DNA of 64,000 nucleotides. Source: Trissonchulus latispiculum. Its lineage: Eukaryota > Nematoda > Enoplea > Enoplida > Ironidae. Every line of letters begins with the position of its first letter. The stretch's first letter is position 1. The notes beneath the pieces were generated by a model. That model had not been told where the DNA came from, did not search any database, and saw only the letters and a list, made by a program, of their open reading frames with translations. Shown in pieces: positions 45,201 to 54,483 of the stretch. Location of the stretch: contig JASAND010022970.1 of the NCBI GenBank assembly GCA_030248195.1, forward strand, positions 1 through 64,000. The letters are read 5' to 3'. Both the position numbers and the translations under genes were made by a program.

Positions 45201-45243
45201 TCTGGGTACTGAGATCAAACTGGGGGTGCGACACCGCCTATAG
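39202..45243 (+). CDS. Giant ORF in env position with DEDDy 3'-5' exonuclease domain, 2013 aa
   Basis: Residues 1-440 are disordered, acidic and Gln-rich, with eight Gln at 304-311. Residues ~440-660 carry the three motifs of the RNase D/WRN/Egalitarian exonuclease fold: Exo I VAFDVEGG (D461, E463), Exo II VDIKADALRLARAYGL (D540) and Exo III YALADVDATYHILRL (Y639, D643). The expected strand ITMLQF follows Exo I. All four acidic residues and the Tyr are present; the gap between Exo II and III is longer than usual. Low-complexity basic regions follow, then a probable folded segment ~1155-1380, an RS/RD-rich stretch ~1450-1670, and a Trp/Tyr-rich C-terminal domain ~1680-2013 that continues past the TAG. 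I see no signal peptide or membrane segment, so it is not an envelope protein. The N-terminus MGNQFA fits the myristoylation pattern weakly. Confidence 0.88.
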   Translation: MGNQFAFRVQKDFPERQSPVPRDPGDLNDLDEYPIPNQRFWDVVTLMDRSEEEKPPEEEMDQQPGPSQGPAATAGSGDGQQQQNFDITGILGISTTRASDLPATGMAGGEADQQVPTGDQGSADADSQQVKVLLKRAGTPGLPSPASVLSDPGDQSILPTPPPPPVSEPQPGPSQAAISASRSIQNLLDPMPNPSPLLRTATVPEGLNLLGLAASSALQQEGQQQAASPAHMETSDKEETSSQLERDARARAGADYEDVSDEEKESEDLFSEENQPAHGEDDAASDDIQVLEEVQGDAEPVVAQQQQQQQQGMDIDQAVAAVAKAAIAGGYMVPPAQAGVVPPVPRLRPIATELDRLDPFRREDYERLEVHLQVYTDALLRHRQFGVEALGEEYETAALALGAMLTEQLTGLPAPRPNFAEIRLQDDDDEHTFVIDSLGRFLYHLPDLITLLGEAPLVAFDVEGGNDIQFAVPQDGTITMLQFMGPVGQVSGYRRPVTFVIMVAYILAQLKDFGPFLQLLELLTDPSLQARWASVDIKADALRLARAYGLQGLEHRLVEVQEYWIHAWNLRRSSQYRDLNYQTDLRPPDPYVRDRYGFINSTGAGLRRMAGMCSVPNPKLKRCCTRGIPVVPHEGDVRYALADVDATYHILRLVRELLDARDSELATQLSTLHNAYGPEVEAALEHERRKGHGPHAGVRGVTPLQGRPTPDQEQFQQMIHQRLLPTEDVPDADLPRQRPLWSFSFHMGPDINVVHPLREAIYQRFLVFMRAWTRWRFQPRVLPTIDWRRVRISQDGRYHAMDPDRKQDHVELQPNAELVEQLNAAGARRVQDYIPSDGEGFPEEGETPASAALVVPDRDGKHKEVQIVPHKPPVSRQRGPPRPPPLDQPSTSRQRETRRDSRQRQTSPEFLKLPDSPPRSRPPQRVYTSKRYYQQSAPPTSRQQPRDHLQPEASKTRSQPAVTAESRFGAKPLPTWRDPAELYRRAQPQPQPGPVWAHPDQEYMPPIPDEYLRQQERQDRQEGVTPSTSQQAREAEATPPKRHRAVSSEEERELRELMKCFPHIQDPMDLLDVDPSIMEAVRIVQREERAKASAATAPPGLTQVLAPPGIQAAPVTVAAPIAGPSGLQAQALAAPQGAAPMEVQQIQQPSGLEQPLLQLMPSAEVLHQIGLTPAIYETIPPQVWPMFSHFVQALTHLTANGRIGPSRHIFNPVAMYHLAPTPNPQPTGPNDRFIVPEHVAVMDTRQTAETRRTGTTQVRQFIVAPMLDRTAAGFDPSAYLIAIEQGMPVHWQVVEAYMPGLPWFRQVMIWRDANNVVHLSPLHLVATVNPLIPGDEYFSQVTMTLVLSPEVQQEAERVRDELDVLMLPPGPTLHQRGQLYRGSRAADMPMPLSAAVPWGVRTNYAPRPQTQHMAAMVATTPSSAPVMMAPAIPPVPVFRPVPSQGTAHPTPVTTASSTYPPRFGAPPTGPLPSRREDRRDSSTSSRASGYAGPPPKKWAQDRDGRGALGDDYGASASRDAGYQRRDRSDSRGSDYYTCRDDLGHDSRSRDRKRRDERDQRPSTSYQEWRPLRPTQSQGPQFKGRGRPTEPPSREHGSVFAPRTAMAQGPQSPDDQRPGTSGYWRASYNWKPASAPVESRRRDDDRYSFYRSRSSSQQRQARVYPEEPPRKRKSTPLPPFGVPATYEQVKDAQRKRTAGNFPSFREILREQHIIAKRDQFGKSLLHDHSEPVYPPFQLHQPYPEQVGHLATPPPAVYWQDFWGRWQGQQLPVAVGRETPHPALVAFRQVVLQWFVNVSQTPVTMTMELLNQLKQMYREDHPDMYQYFETGDRRTTDRSGFIATWKFKKIDRSPYEDPEPEVEIFKVVTSTVWGHAELLRRCVPELTPYAHVFSRPASRGFRDVYCAAVQELDRMEAVRRAFWYWYQPPMQGVRAVAPREFLVPYFRQHCKNSYMHSVEGGLRTEQEPGIVFPMPEYIYQYRKSDFACHAEALRYITLDPNRLGTEIKLGVRHRL

Positions 45244-45927
45244 GTGGAACCGTATTCCTTTGCAGTCGATTCTTGGCAGGGCGGCTATCAGGTGCGAACT
45301 ATGTGCCGCATTCACTGGGATACCTTCTACCAGTCGGAGGAACTCCGTGAGTACATGTTGCGTCATCCAGCGGCCCTCTACGGCGAAGCCTCGGGCGAGA
45401 CGTTTTGGGGCTTTCGCCCGGCTTTGCCGGCACAGGTCATTGTGCGTGGAGTGGAGGATCTCCAACATGAGCAGTTTGATCAGTGGTTCCAGCGTGAGGC
45501 ATGGTTTAGCGGTGCGTCTATCCATGGCACCTATTGGACCGTGATCCTTCTTTGGTTTACCCAGGGAGGACCCCAGGATTTCTATTCGGATTGGCAATCT
45601 CGGACTCCGCTCCCACAGGCGGAATATAATGAGTTTATTCAGGTCATTCGACGAAGGATTGAACATGCACGGGAGAATTGGCTGAATGGCAGAATGGCTC
45701 CGCCATTCTTCGCTGTGGATAATCCGCCCACGGAACTGCGAGCGGCTGCGCTGCGCATGCCGGTGAATCGCACAGGAGAATATATTGATGGATTGGCCCC
45801 GCCTGGACAGGAGAATAACGTCTACAGCCCTTGTATTTGCGTCGCCATCTTTGACCCTTCCGCCCCCCATCGTGCAGCTTCCCGCCTCCCAATCGACCGC
45901 CAGAGCCCGGTTTGGAACCGTTTCTAA
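45244..45927 (+). CDS. In-frame extension after TAG (227 codons)
   Basis: The TAG at 45241-45243 is followed directly by 227 sense codons in the same frame, ending in TAA at 45925-45927. Composition is the same Trp/Tyr/Phe-rich type as the end of the preceding ORF (for example HWDTFYQSEELREYML and FDQWFQREAWFSG). It reads as the continuation of one domain, not as a separate gene. The first codon is GTG and the first ATG lies about 20 codons in. Either the TAG is read through, or it is a recent nonsense mutation in this copy. Confidence 0.8.
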   Translation: MEPYSFAVDSWQGGYQVRTMCRIHWDTFYQSEELREYMLRHPAALYGEASGETFWGFRPALPAQVIVRGVEDLQHEQFDQWFQREAWFSGASIHGTYWTVILLWFTQGGPQDFYSDWQSRTPLPQAEYNEFIQVIRRRIEHARENWLNGRMAPPFFAVDNPPTELRAAALRMPVNRTGEYIDGLAPPGQENNVYSPCICVAIFDPSAPHRAASRLPIDRQSPVWNRF

Positions 45928-48118
45928 ACCGCTTCCCTACCCCCGGTTACTACCAGCGACTGGTGTAATTTTACGTAACTAGCTCAACTTACCGCGACGG
46001 TGTAATTGTAGCTTAATTCCCCTTCCTATCATTATGACGGCGGATGTAACATCTTTTACGGCGGAGGTATCATTATGACGGCGGAGGTATCATTGTGACG
46101 GCGGATGTATCATACCAACGGCGGAGGTCTCATATCATATCATATCATATTAATTTATCAATCCATCATTCCAGCGGCGGCGTTGTTTACTCTTCTTTGC
46201 TAAGCCATTTCCCTTACCATCATTGCCATTTTCTTGACCTGAACCTCAATTATTGACTACCTTTATTTGGACTATTACTCCTGATTTGCCTACCTCTATT
46301 TGGACTAATACCTTTGATTTGATTGCTCAATTATGAAGACTGCCCTATGATGGCTTTTTCCAGAATTCTGATCCCCGATTGTGATTGCCCGATGAAGACG
46401 ATTTGCTCAATTTACGCCTTATTTCCCGATCTGTGCCATTCCAGCGATACGGACGCTTACCTGTATATAGATCTATTCCCGATGAAGACGATTCCCATTT
46501 GGTGACTCTGAACTAGTTTTTTGTGCTTTAAATATAGAAGGTTGCCTTTTTAATTTTTGTGTCGTAATTTTGTGGTATTTTTAACATTTAAAAACCTAAT
46601 CTTTTTCCGAGCTTTATTCTAAATTTTAGAGTTTCTTTATATATCTACTTACATTTTACCATTTTCTTGAGCTTTCTTATTTAAAACATCAGAATTCCTA
46701 ACCATTTACTTAACATTTTACCATTTTCCAGGAGCTTTATTTAAAAAAAATTAACCAAATTCTGTGTATTTTGTAGTGATTTTTGCCTGTGTTCTATGCA
46801 TAATGTTGCTTTTTCTATGTGATCTGATGTACAGTTTTATATGCCATGTCCGTGTTTGGTCTGCTTTAATCATTTAACCAAAGTTATGTTTAAAAGTTTT
46901 ACTAAAATCGGGTTCATTCTTTTCTCGAAGTTTTCATTTCTATATTATTATTAACGGGTTTGATTGCGGGTTTTGTGCTTTTTAATTTGTATTATGTAAC
47001 CTGACGCAACGCCAGAAGATGCGTGACGCACCAGCCATGTCCCTAATTGTACCCTTTACTGCCGCCACATTTTTATCAAAATTATTTTAATACCTATGTC
47101 TTTTAGTTGTCCCAACGGTTCCTGTCCATTTTTGGTACCTGTTATTTGGTTTTTCTAAAAATTTTCTTGGTAAAATGTCAGTTTTGTTTCCCACTCCAGA
47201 GCGCCAAAGTAGTTCCCGAATTATATGCCCCCATTCTGTGTAAGGCCTGCATGCGCGGTTGGGAGGATCTTCTCCAAAATTCTTATTTTAAGGGACTTTC
47301 TACTAACATTTTAACCAGTGTTTCGCGTTTTTAGTAACTCTAAGACTCCTTTTAACCCCCTCCTAATTTAATTTACTTTATTTTCATAAGTACCACGAGG
47401 GTACTTGGGGACTCTCCGTACCCTTTTGGTCCTTTTTATACATGCTTAAGCATGTTTAGGGTTACTTTGTAACTCTTTTAATTTAATTTAATACTTATAT
47501 TTTACTTAAAGATTCCACAAACTTACTCCTACTTACACGCGAAACACTGGGATTAAATTCATTTCATTACCTATTCCTCTAAATTATTTTATTAATTATC
47601 TTTCGTCTTTCTAATTTTGCAGGAGATCCGCAGGGAACTGAGTTAGCGATGCGAGGCTAGGCCCCCCCACCCACCCAGCCGGAGATGGCGCACTCTAAGT
47701 TTGGCGGGAGGCTACCTCCGTACCCTAGTTTGAAGAGACCCAGACGAAGCTGACATTTTGGTTCTTATTTTGTTCTTTGGTTTTTCTGGTAATACAGGTA
47801 CGAGATCCCCGCCGCTGCGGCTGGAGGATCATGGGTCGCCCATTCACGCACCTTCCCGTGGCTTTAATATGGCAGTTCTCCATGCGTGTTTTTATGGCTG
47901 GTCTTCACTAGTCTTTTGACGCCATGTCATTTTTATCATGTTTATTACTTAGTCAAGTTTAGTATAGTTTCGTATTTTTCTATTTCTTTCTTGTGATTTG
48001 ACTTCTTTGTGTACTGAGACCCATTTACCAAAATTCAGTCAAAAATTTTCACTGTTGGGTAAATTTCTTCCTTCTTTTGGTTTATGTGTCCCTCGCAGGA
48101 GCTCGGGCGGTAAGCCCT
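45928..48118 (+). other. 3' non-coding region of the giant element (~2.2 kb)
   Basis: Mostly T-rich and without credible frames. It begins with a ~20-bp tandem repeat (46037-46130) and a catat pentamer run (46132-46151). Two segments near 47640-47760 and 47795-47870 are G/C-richer with agg/gcc runs. Acceptor-like ttttgcagg ends near 47622 and tcgcagg near 48099. The region is unusually long for a gypsy-type element. Confidence 0.6.
46037..46130. repeat. Five-copy ~20-bp tandem repeat
   Basis: The core acggcgga(t/g)gt occurs at 46037, 46058, 46078, 46098 and 46118, spaced by tatcattatg-like linkers. It lies just after the exonuclease ORF extension and is followed by (catat)n. Confidence 0.85.
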
Positions 48119-48125
48119 GGGGAGG
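48119..48125 (+). other. Short polypurine stretch before right LTR
   Basis: GGGGAGG directly precedes the right LTR and is the only candidate for the plus-strand primer. It is short compared with usual polypurine tracts. Confidence 0.45.
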
Positions 48126-49284
48126 TGTAATGCGTGAGTGTGATGTGTGTATGTTTTAGTGAGTTTATTTTAATGTGATGTTTTTGATGAGAAATATGTG
48201 TTGTGTAAATTTGGGTTGAAATTAGTCTAAAAGTGTTCGGCTTATTATGTTGAAATGCGCTATGTTTTATTCAGCCCACTTAGCGACTAGGTGGCGCTGC
48301 TGAGCTAGACTTGTGGAAGCGCATAGTCGGGTCTGCAAGAGGGTCTCAAATCCAGCCAATCAAAATTCACTAGGCATCTCTCTCAGCCTTCACTTTAAAA
48401 ACCAGTCAGTCTTGTCTGAAAATTCTTAGCGTGCGGCCGTTTCTATTTTCGTGGCCTTACTCTCAAGCGTGTTTCTTCTGCCTTTCAATTTGGATCCGCC
48501 TGGTATCGTAAGTTATTGATTGCTTTTATTTTCTATTGCAGGCTCCGAGGCGACCTCGTGGGTCGACTCAAAATTATTAGGGGTGTGCTGTAGTGTTTTA
48601 TTTCTCTTTTACATAGTAACTAATTATTGCTGTCTATTTTAGAAGAGGGTTTACCATGCCAGGTCAATTAGTTTAGTTAGCCGCGACGGCTTAGGAAAAT
48701 ATCATTAGGAATAGTAGGTGTTTTTGAAGGGTTCAAAACTATTTGTGGGTTAAATCTATGCATATAAATTGCTTTGTATCGTGTTTCAACTTTACTTATG
48801 TCCTGTTTAAAAATAGCTATTTCCTAGAAATTATATTTGTCTGGATTTTCCTAGCTCTGTAAACTTTATTGATGAGTGTTTTATTGTCAAAATTTACGGT
48901 ACTGTGTAACTTTCGGGAGTTTCTCCCTTTGCCTGTTTCTTATTAAATGTGGTCTCAGTAGCTGAGCCATTAGGGTGTCTTTAGTTAGGTTTTTATTAGA
49001 ATTGTATATTCGGTAGGTAGGCTTTGAGTAAATTCCAAGTCTAGGTAGGCTAAATATTTACTGAGCGTGTATTTAATTAAATCAAAGTTTCCTTAGTAGT
49101 TGAGTAGTTAGGCAGTCATTTGTCTCTTTAGTCAGCTCGTTTAGTAGTTCGTTAGGCTTATCTAATTCTTGGCGAGATCCTGCCCAGGTCGACTGGAACA
49201 TAAGTCTCCTCCAGGTTCGTCGTTTCCATACGCGCACAGTTTCCACCCGTAAAGTTTGGTTGTCCATACCCTTCCAACTTTACA
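48126..49284 (+). repeat. Right LTR (1159 bp)
   Basis: Same length and ends as the left LTR (TGTAATGCG to ACTTTACA), with about four mismatches in total by eye. The 61-codon frame on the minus strand is present in both LTRs but lies in non-coding sequence and has no recognisable features. Confidence 0.95.
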
Positions 49285-49614
49285 ATAAAGTCATAATGAT
49301 TTACACTGAAAATAACATATATTGGAAGATGGTTCTATTATAGGTATTAAGTAGTTACGTACGTAGTCAAATACCTGATGTCAATTAGTGTTAATTAGTG
49401 ATAATTAGGTAATATTTAATTCATTTCGTAATTATGGTCGGTAACATGACTTGGGCTTATATGACAGAATTTTTGTTGCTTTTTTAAAAAATCTAAACCC
49501 TACTTTCAATTAAAAAGTTTAAAAACAAAATTTTTTTTTAAATTTATTTTTTTTTTCTAATTTTAAACCTTCAAAAAGGGGGGGTGGAAAGTTGGCCCTT
49601 TTCTATATCTTGAC
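49285..49614. other. Right flank of the giant element
   Basis: AT-rich with homopolymer T runs near 49532-49558. The first bases (ataaa) do not repeat the left flank (catga), so no target duplication is visible. Confidence 0.6.
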
Positions 49615-49618
49615 TTAA

Positions 49619-50592
49619 GGTGGTGATTCCCTTTGGTCACATAAAGTTTGCACCATTATAACTCATTCATTACTTGGAGTTAAGAAGCCATTTTTATATC
49701 AAAATGTAGCTTGACGTTTTCTCTTTTTAATGCATGCCACGAAACTAATGTTGCTTTTCTAAAATATTTTTAACACATTTTAGAAGAAGTATAATTTTCC
49801 AGAATTTTTGCAGTAAATTTTTTCGCGAGACATCGGTTATATCATTCGATACCTCCATCAAATAGCTGGGGACGATTTTTTATTTATTGTGAAATCGCTC
49901 TTCGTTATAGAGAAATAAGCTGAAATGTGTGCGTAACCTGGATTTTACCTACTTTTTCCAAATTTGTCAAGCGATTACTATAGCTAGAAAGCAGCAATCG
50001 GGGCAACTAAAAATCGTCCCTGGGTATATTTGTGCAGAACACATTTGTTCAGTAGCAGTCCTCCAGATTGCATGGTGAATGCTCCACAATCTTTGGAAGA
50101 AAATTGGTCGTGTTTTTGCAAAAACTACATTTTTTATGATAGCAGCCTACAGGATAGCAGTTGGAAGACGATCATGCGTCGGATAATTTATCCCTGTGAG
50201 ACCTTCAGATCGACGCCCTTGGTTTGAGTTTTCGGCTTGCGTAGTTCACGAAATGTTGGATTATTTGATTTCTGCAAAAATGACGTTTATTCTACGCCAA
50301 AACAAGAAAAACGGCTATATCTCACGGTAGAGAAAAGCTAGAAACTTGCTTTAAAAAGCAAAAATGTGAAGCTCAATGAGATCTTTCGAATGCATATAGT
50401 TATAACTGTATAACTGCTGCCAAACGTTCAAAAATTGGGAAAAACCACTCTGACCGGAAATCTCGAATTTTTGAATCCGGATTGCGCGGAGGGTGTTAGA
50501 ACGCTAAAAGAACTTATTTCGGAAAGTTTCATCAAATTTCCTCTTGATTTACGCCGCCAACCAAAAATATGTGACCAAAAGGAATCACCACC
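49619..50592. mobile_element. TTAA-flanked TIR element (974 bp), piggyBac-like
   Basis: The ends ggtggtgattcc and ggaatcaccacc are inverted, with similarity extending over about 25 bp to tttggtcacata. The element is flanked by TTAA at 49615-49618 and 50593-50596, the target preferred by piggyBac-type elements. It interrupts the left arm of the palindrome whose right arm contains cttaagtc without an insert near 51665, giving an empty-site reference. No transposase frame. Confidence 0.85.
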
Positions 50593-50596
50593 TTAA

Positions 50597-51690
50597 GTCA
50601 CACCTTTCCTTTTTTGTTGTCTGCGAGGTTCACGGAGGTTTATTGTCACACCCTCCCAGACTACGCCGAGGCCAAGTGTTGTTGTTCCTTTCTCGCTAGC
50701 CTCAAGCATTTGTCCTCGCCTGAACTCTTGGCCAGGACTAAGCCCAGCAAAGAGGAAAAAGGAGAATTAGTGCACACTTTCAGCAGCCACCTTAATAATA
50801 AAAGGGGGGCGTCCTCCATTTTTACTAGTAAAATTATAATAGAAAAAGTAGCTAGATAGCTAGGTATAGATAGGGGGTCTTTTCCAGATTGCCTCCATAA
50901 CTCAAAGACCTGAAAACTTGACCAAATGAGCTAAAATTTGGTAAAGGTATGTTTTCTACCTTGCTGAGTTCAATATCACAAATGTTTTCAATTTTTTTTC
51001 GATTTTCTCGATTTCATAGGGCGGACCAAACGAAACCAAAACATTTTTGTCTTCGATTTTGCAGAAAAGATGTATATATAGGGGTTTTCTTGGGTCGTAG
51101 AACACGAATCTGAAGTCCGTTTTTGAATCAGTTTTTCGTTAGCTCAGCATATGCCAAAGATTTAAGCTTAAGATGTAAGCTTGTACTGAGCTAACGAAAA
51201 GCTGACTTCAGATTCGTGTTCTATGCCCCGAAAACCCCTATATACATCTTTTCAGCAAAATCGAAGAAAAATATTGGTTTCGCTTGTTCCGCCCTTAGAA
51301 ATCGAAAAAAATCGGATTTCGCTAATTTGAAAAATTTTGTGATATTTGAACTCAGCGAGGTCGAAAACATGCCTATACCAAATTTTAGCTCATTTGGTCA
51401 AGTTTTTAGGTCTTTGAGTTATGGAATCAATCTGGAAAAGATCCCCTATCTATACCTAGCTATCCAGCTACTTTTTCTATTATAATTTTACTAGTAAAAA
51501 TGGAGGACGCCCCCCTTTTATTATTAAGGTGGCTGCTTAGCTGCGAGGACAAATGTTTGAGGCTAGCGAGAAAAGAACAACAACACTTGACCTCTGTGTA
51601 GTCTGGGAGGGTGTGACAATAAACCTCCGTGAACCACCCAGACAAAAAAAAGAAAAGGTGTGACTTAAGTCAATAGAAAAGGACCAACTT
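50597..51690. mobile_element. Long foldback (palindromic) element, arms ~500 bp
   Basis: The arm from about 50600 to 51155 is repeated in reverse complement from about 51165 to 51665, centred on aagatttaagcttaag near 51160. Counting sequence left of the TTAA-flanked insertion, the arm reaches back to about 49590. Internal deletions differ between arms. A one-armed relative lies at 5825-6145. Confidence 0.85.
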
Positions 51691-52213
51691 TTCAATAAGC
51701 TTTCAACAAATTTTTAATGTATCTATATGCAATGTATGTATAAATACACAAGATATTACATAACTGTATGCTAGATAACACTATTTGATTCTATATTCAT
51801 ACATACGTATGTGCGGTGTTAGTAGAAAGCAAACAGAAAAGAGAAAGAACAAACTATCAATATATACGTACGTCTATTGTTAGGATGAAGGTTTCAGAAA
51901 AGGGGTGGGGAAAACCACTCCTTTTTGGAGTGGTAAGATTACGAAATAAAAAGTAATCTTATAGAAAATTAGCCCCCAGGGCCCAGGGCAGCCGAAGTCG
52001 TGCGGGCCTACTTTAGCTGACCCCAGCAGACCAACAGCGACTAAGTGGGCTGAAATCTAGAAGACCCACTCGGAAGGGCCAAAGGGAGGAAAAAGAGGCT
52101 GCAGAAAGGTTCGGAGGGAGAGGTGGAGTATTTTGACAGGAAAGTAGGAAAGTCCACCCAGAAAACAATATATCAAGGAATTTTGTAGTTTTGATTACAG
52201 AATGTTTCATGTG
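51586..52213. repeat. 628-bp direct repeat, copy A
   Basis: It matches 54484-55111 with few differences and equal length, running from cttgacctctgtg to gaatgtttcatgtg. Its first ~100 bp form the outer end of the foldback's right arm. Frames in it have no convincing protein. Confidence 0.9.
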
Positions 52214-52240
52214 GCATACTGAAACATTTCATGTTTCATA

Positions 52241-53506
52241 CTCCGTTAGGCGCACACCTTACAATTTTTCGCAGTTAACAGAAATGCTCTACTCCGGTAG
52301 GCGCACACCTTACAAAACTGAGGGTTTACTGTAAAACGCTCTACTCCGGTAGGCGCACACCTTACTAAATTGAAGGTTTACGGTAAAACGCACTACTCCG
52401 GGAGGCGCACACCAGAGATGAAACCGGGTCACCGGGTCAGGAGCTCTGGCCCGGTCTTGACCCGGTATTTTTGATTGGAGGACTTTTTTGCTGTTATAGG
52501 ATATTTTTCAAAGTTTAACAATTTTTGCCAACTGAAAACTTCAACCATTACTCAAAAACTAGCAATAGAAATGTATGTATGTATTTGCATTTAATTGCCA
52601 GAGTATACAAATGTTAGATGATCCAAAAGAACAAAGAACAATTAGTATAAATCATGAAAAGAATACAATAAGCAAAATTGGAGCAAAGGAACAGTGATAA
52701 CATAATTTGGTTTTGGCGAGACAATGCAGGGCCGACTACTCGGTCACAAACGCAGAGCCCCTCAAAAAACGCTTCAAGTCTACACTAGCTAGGTGTTTTT
52801 TGAAAGATGTTAGAGAAGCTGCTGAAACAACCTCTGACGATAGATAGATAGAAATATTCTTAACTTAATCGTGTAGTTTTTTAAATGTTTATTATCGCTG
52901 TAGTAGTGTCCTCATAATATTTGTAATGTCCTGTCAAGCTTAGACCTTGGTTTGAAACTATAATGATTGCGTTGAATCTTAACTAGAAATGAAAACTATT
53001 ATATACACATGGGCCCAGAGAGTCTGAAATCTTTATTTTTAAATCTAAAATTCTCCATGGTATTATTTTTGGAGGGGGAGGGTCAGACTGTAGGTTTCAA
53101 ATCTCCGTAAGAAGGAAAACGTTCTCTCAGCAAAACAAGGTTTACAGATTCTGAGCTTTACTTTAGATTTTTGCAATTGTTATGGCTTACTACATATCTT
53201 CAGGAACCAATTGTGATTGATTTTATTTCATATTCTCTGAATCCTAGCCATACGAAAAAATATTTCCAAAGAAATTCCGCTGAGTGAAACTTCAATCATA
53301 CAACTAATGAAATATTTTACTAAATATATAATGATAAAACAGAAAAGTGCTAATGTTAAACCCTGTGATTAGAATTAGATGATGTTATGACTTTGGCAAA
53401 TACTTTTGTTCCTATTCGTTTGATTCAAAAAGCTATGTAGTTTTAGTTTACTTCAAATTATTGAGAGCAAAATCGTGCAAATCGTTTTGATTTTTCCGGC
53501 TTACTT

Positions 53507-53540
<34 letters not shown>

Positions 53541-54476
53541 TTTTCAAATTCTACCTTAAGGAAAGCAAAACTTTTGCCCAACTTGATATTTTAGTCGTCA
53601 AAGATGTCCAAAACGGTAAAAAACACTCACCGCCCCCAATAAAGTATTTTTGATTTTCTGCAAGCTTAAACCTGAATTTTCAAAAATACCAGGTCACCGG
53701 GTCACCGGGTCAGGGGTCGACCGGGTCACCGGGTCAGTAAATAGTGACCCGGTTTCATCTCTGGCGCACACCTTACAAATAGTGATTTCTTGTCGTAGTA
53801 GTACTTTTTATTTAAGTATGTATTCAACTCTTGGCGCAAATATATACTTACTTATACATTATGAAGTGATGTCATTAGGTATTACGTAATTACATTTATA
53901 ACAGCGTCCAAGTAAACTCAATTGCATAACTTTTACAAATTAATTAGTCGCCGCAACGTGACAAACAGGTACAGTTGTAGGTGTCGGGATTAAATACACA
54001 AGATTTAAACACAACTCCATTGAAAATGTAAGTTCCGCCTTTGTTTCGTCAATTCTAAAAGACATCTACAATTAGGAGGGTCCCCTTTGGGGTCATTTTG
54101 TCGACTTTCTCCGATCTCGCTGACTTTTATAATACAATTTTATTGTCCAAACGGTATATCTTAAAGAATTTTTATTATTTAACAGTCACTGCAGAATTAG
54201 AATTTTAAATTAGGCCTTTGAAATTTTGTAATTAACTTTTGAAGATTTAAGATTTATACCAACAGCATTAATTTGATGTATAATGTATAATTTATTAATT
54301 TATTTTTAATTTTATTAATTATGTATAATTTAAATAATACTTAATGATTACTATTTGCTAATAGAAAAGTTGCTCCAACAGGTTACATATTAGCGACGAC
54401 CAGAAATCACATGCGAATGTGATCATGAGAAATGCATGTCAAATGCGAAAAATTGTAAGGTGTGCGCCTAACGGAG
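52241..54476. mobile_element. TA-flanked TIR element (2236 bp) with nested hAT
   Basis: Perfect 33-bp inverted ends lie at 52241-52273 and 54444-54476 (ctccgttaggcgcacacc and complement), flanked by TA on both sides. Four diverged subterminal copies of taggcgcacacc lie at 52247-52412. The fourth is split by the hAT element at 52413-53763. Removing that leaves about 880 bp. TA flanks suggest a Tc1/mariner-like mobiliser; no transposase is present. Confidence 0.85.
52413..53763. mobile_element. hAT-like element (1351 bp), exact 8-bp TSD
   Basis: The ends are cagagatgaaaccgggtc at 52413 and gacccggtttcatctctg ending at 53763. The target duplication GCGCACAC is exact at 52405-52412 and 53764-53771. 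Subterminal ccgggtcac arrays occur at both ends. A (ta)n tract lies at 53511-53537. No transposase frame. A second copy of this family begins at 63944. Confidence 0.93.
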
Positions 54477-54483
54477 TATCACC

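Larger units (their letters stand above)
28221..49284 (+). mobile_element. Giant Ty3/gypsy-type LTR retroelement (~21.06 kb) with exonuclease-like ORF
   Basis: Two 1159-bp LTRs bound a 18.7-kb interior: leader, Gag (29641-32196), ORF2 (32238-34064), Pol (to 38071), spacer, exonuclease-containing ORF (39202-45243) plus a same-frame extension to 45927, then a 2.2-kb 3' non-coding region. The order protease, RT, RNase H, integrase with D-D-35-E and a GPY/F tail places it with Ty3/gypsy elements. LTR ends are TGTAA..TTACA. The LTR copies differ at about four places, and every major frame is open except for one TAG, so it is young. The flanking 5-mers (catga, ataaa) do not match. Most Ty3/gypsy elements are 5-9 kb; giants such as plant Ogre and planarian Burro elements are known, but I know of none with this exonuclease-like ORF. 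Confidence 0.95.

Noticed and set aside
39202..45927. Envelope protein in the post-pol position
   Set aside because: No signal peptide, no membrane span and no cysteine-rich ectodomain pattern; the recognisable domain is an exonuclease.
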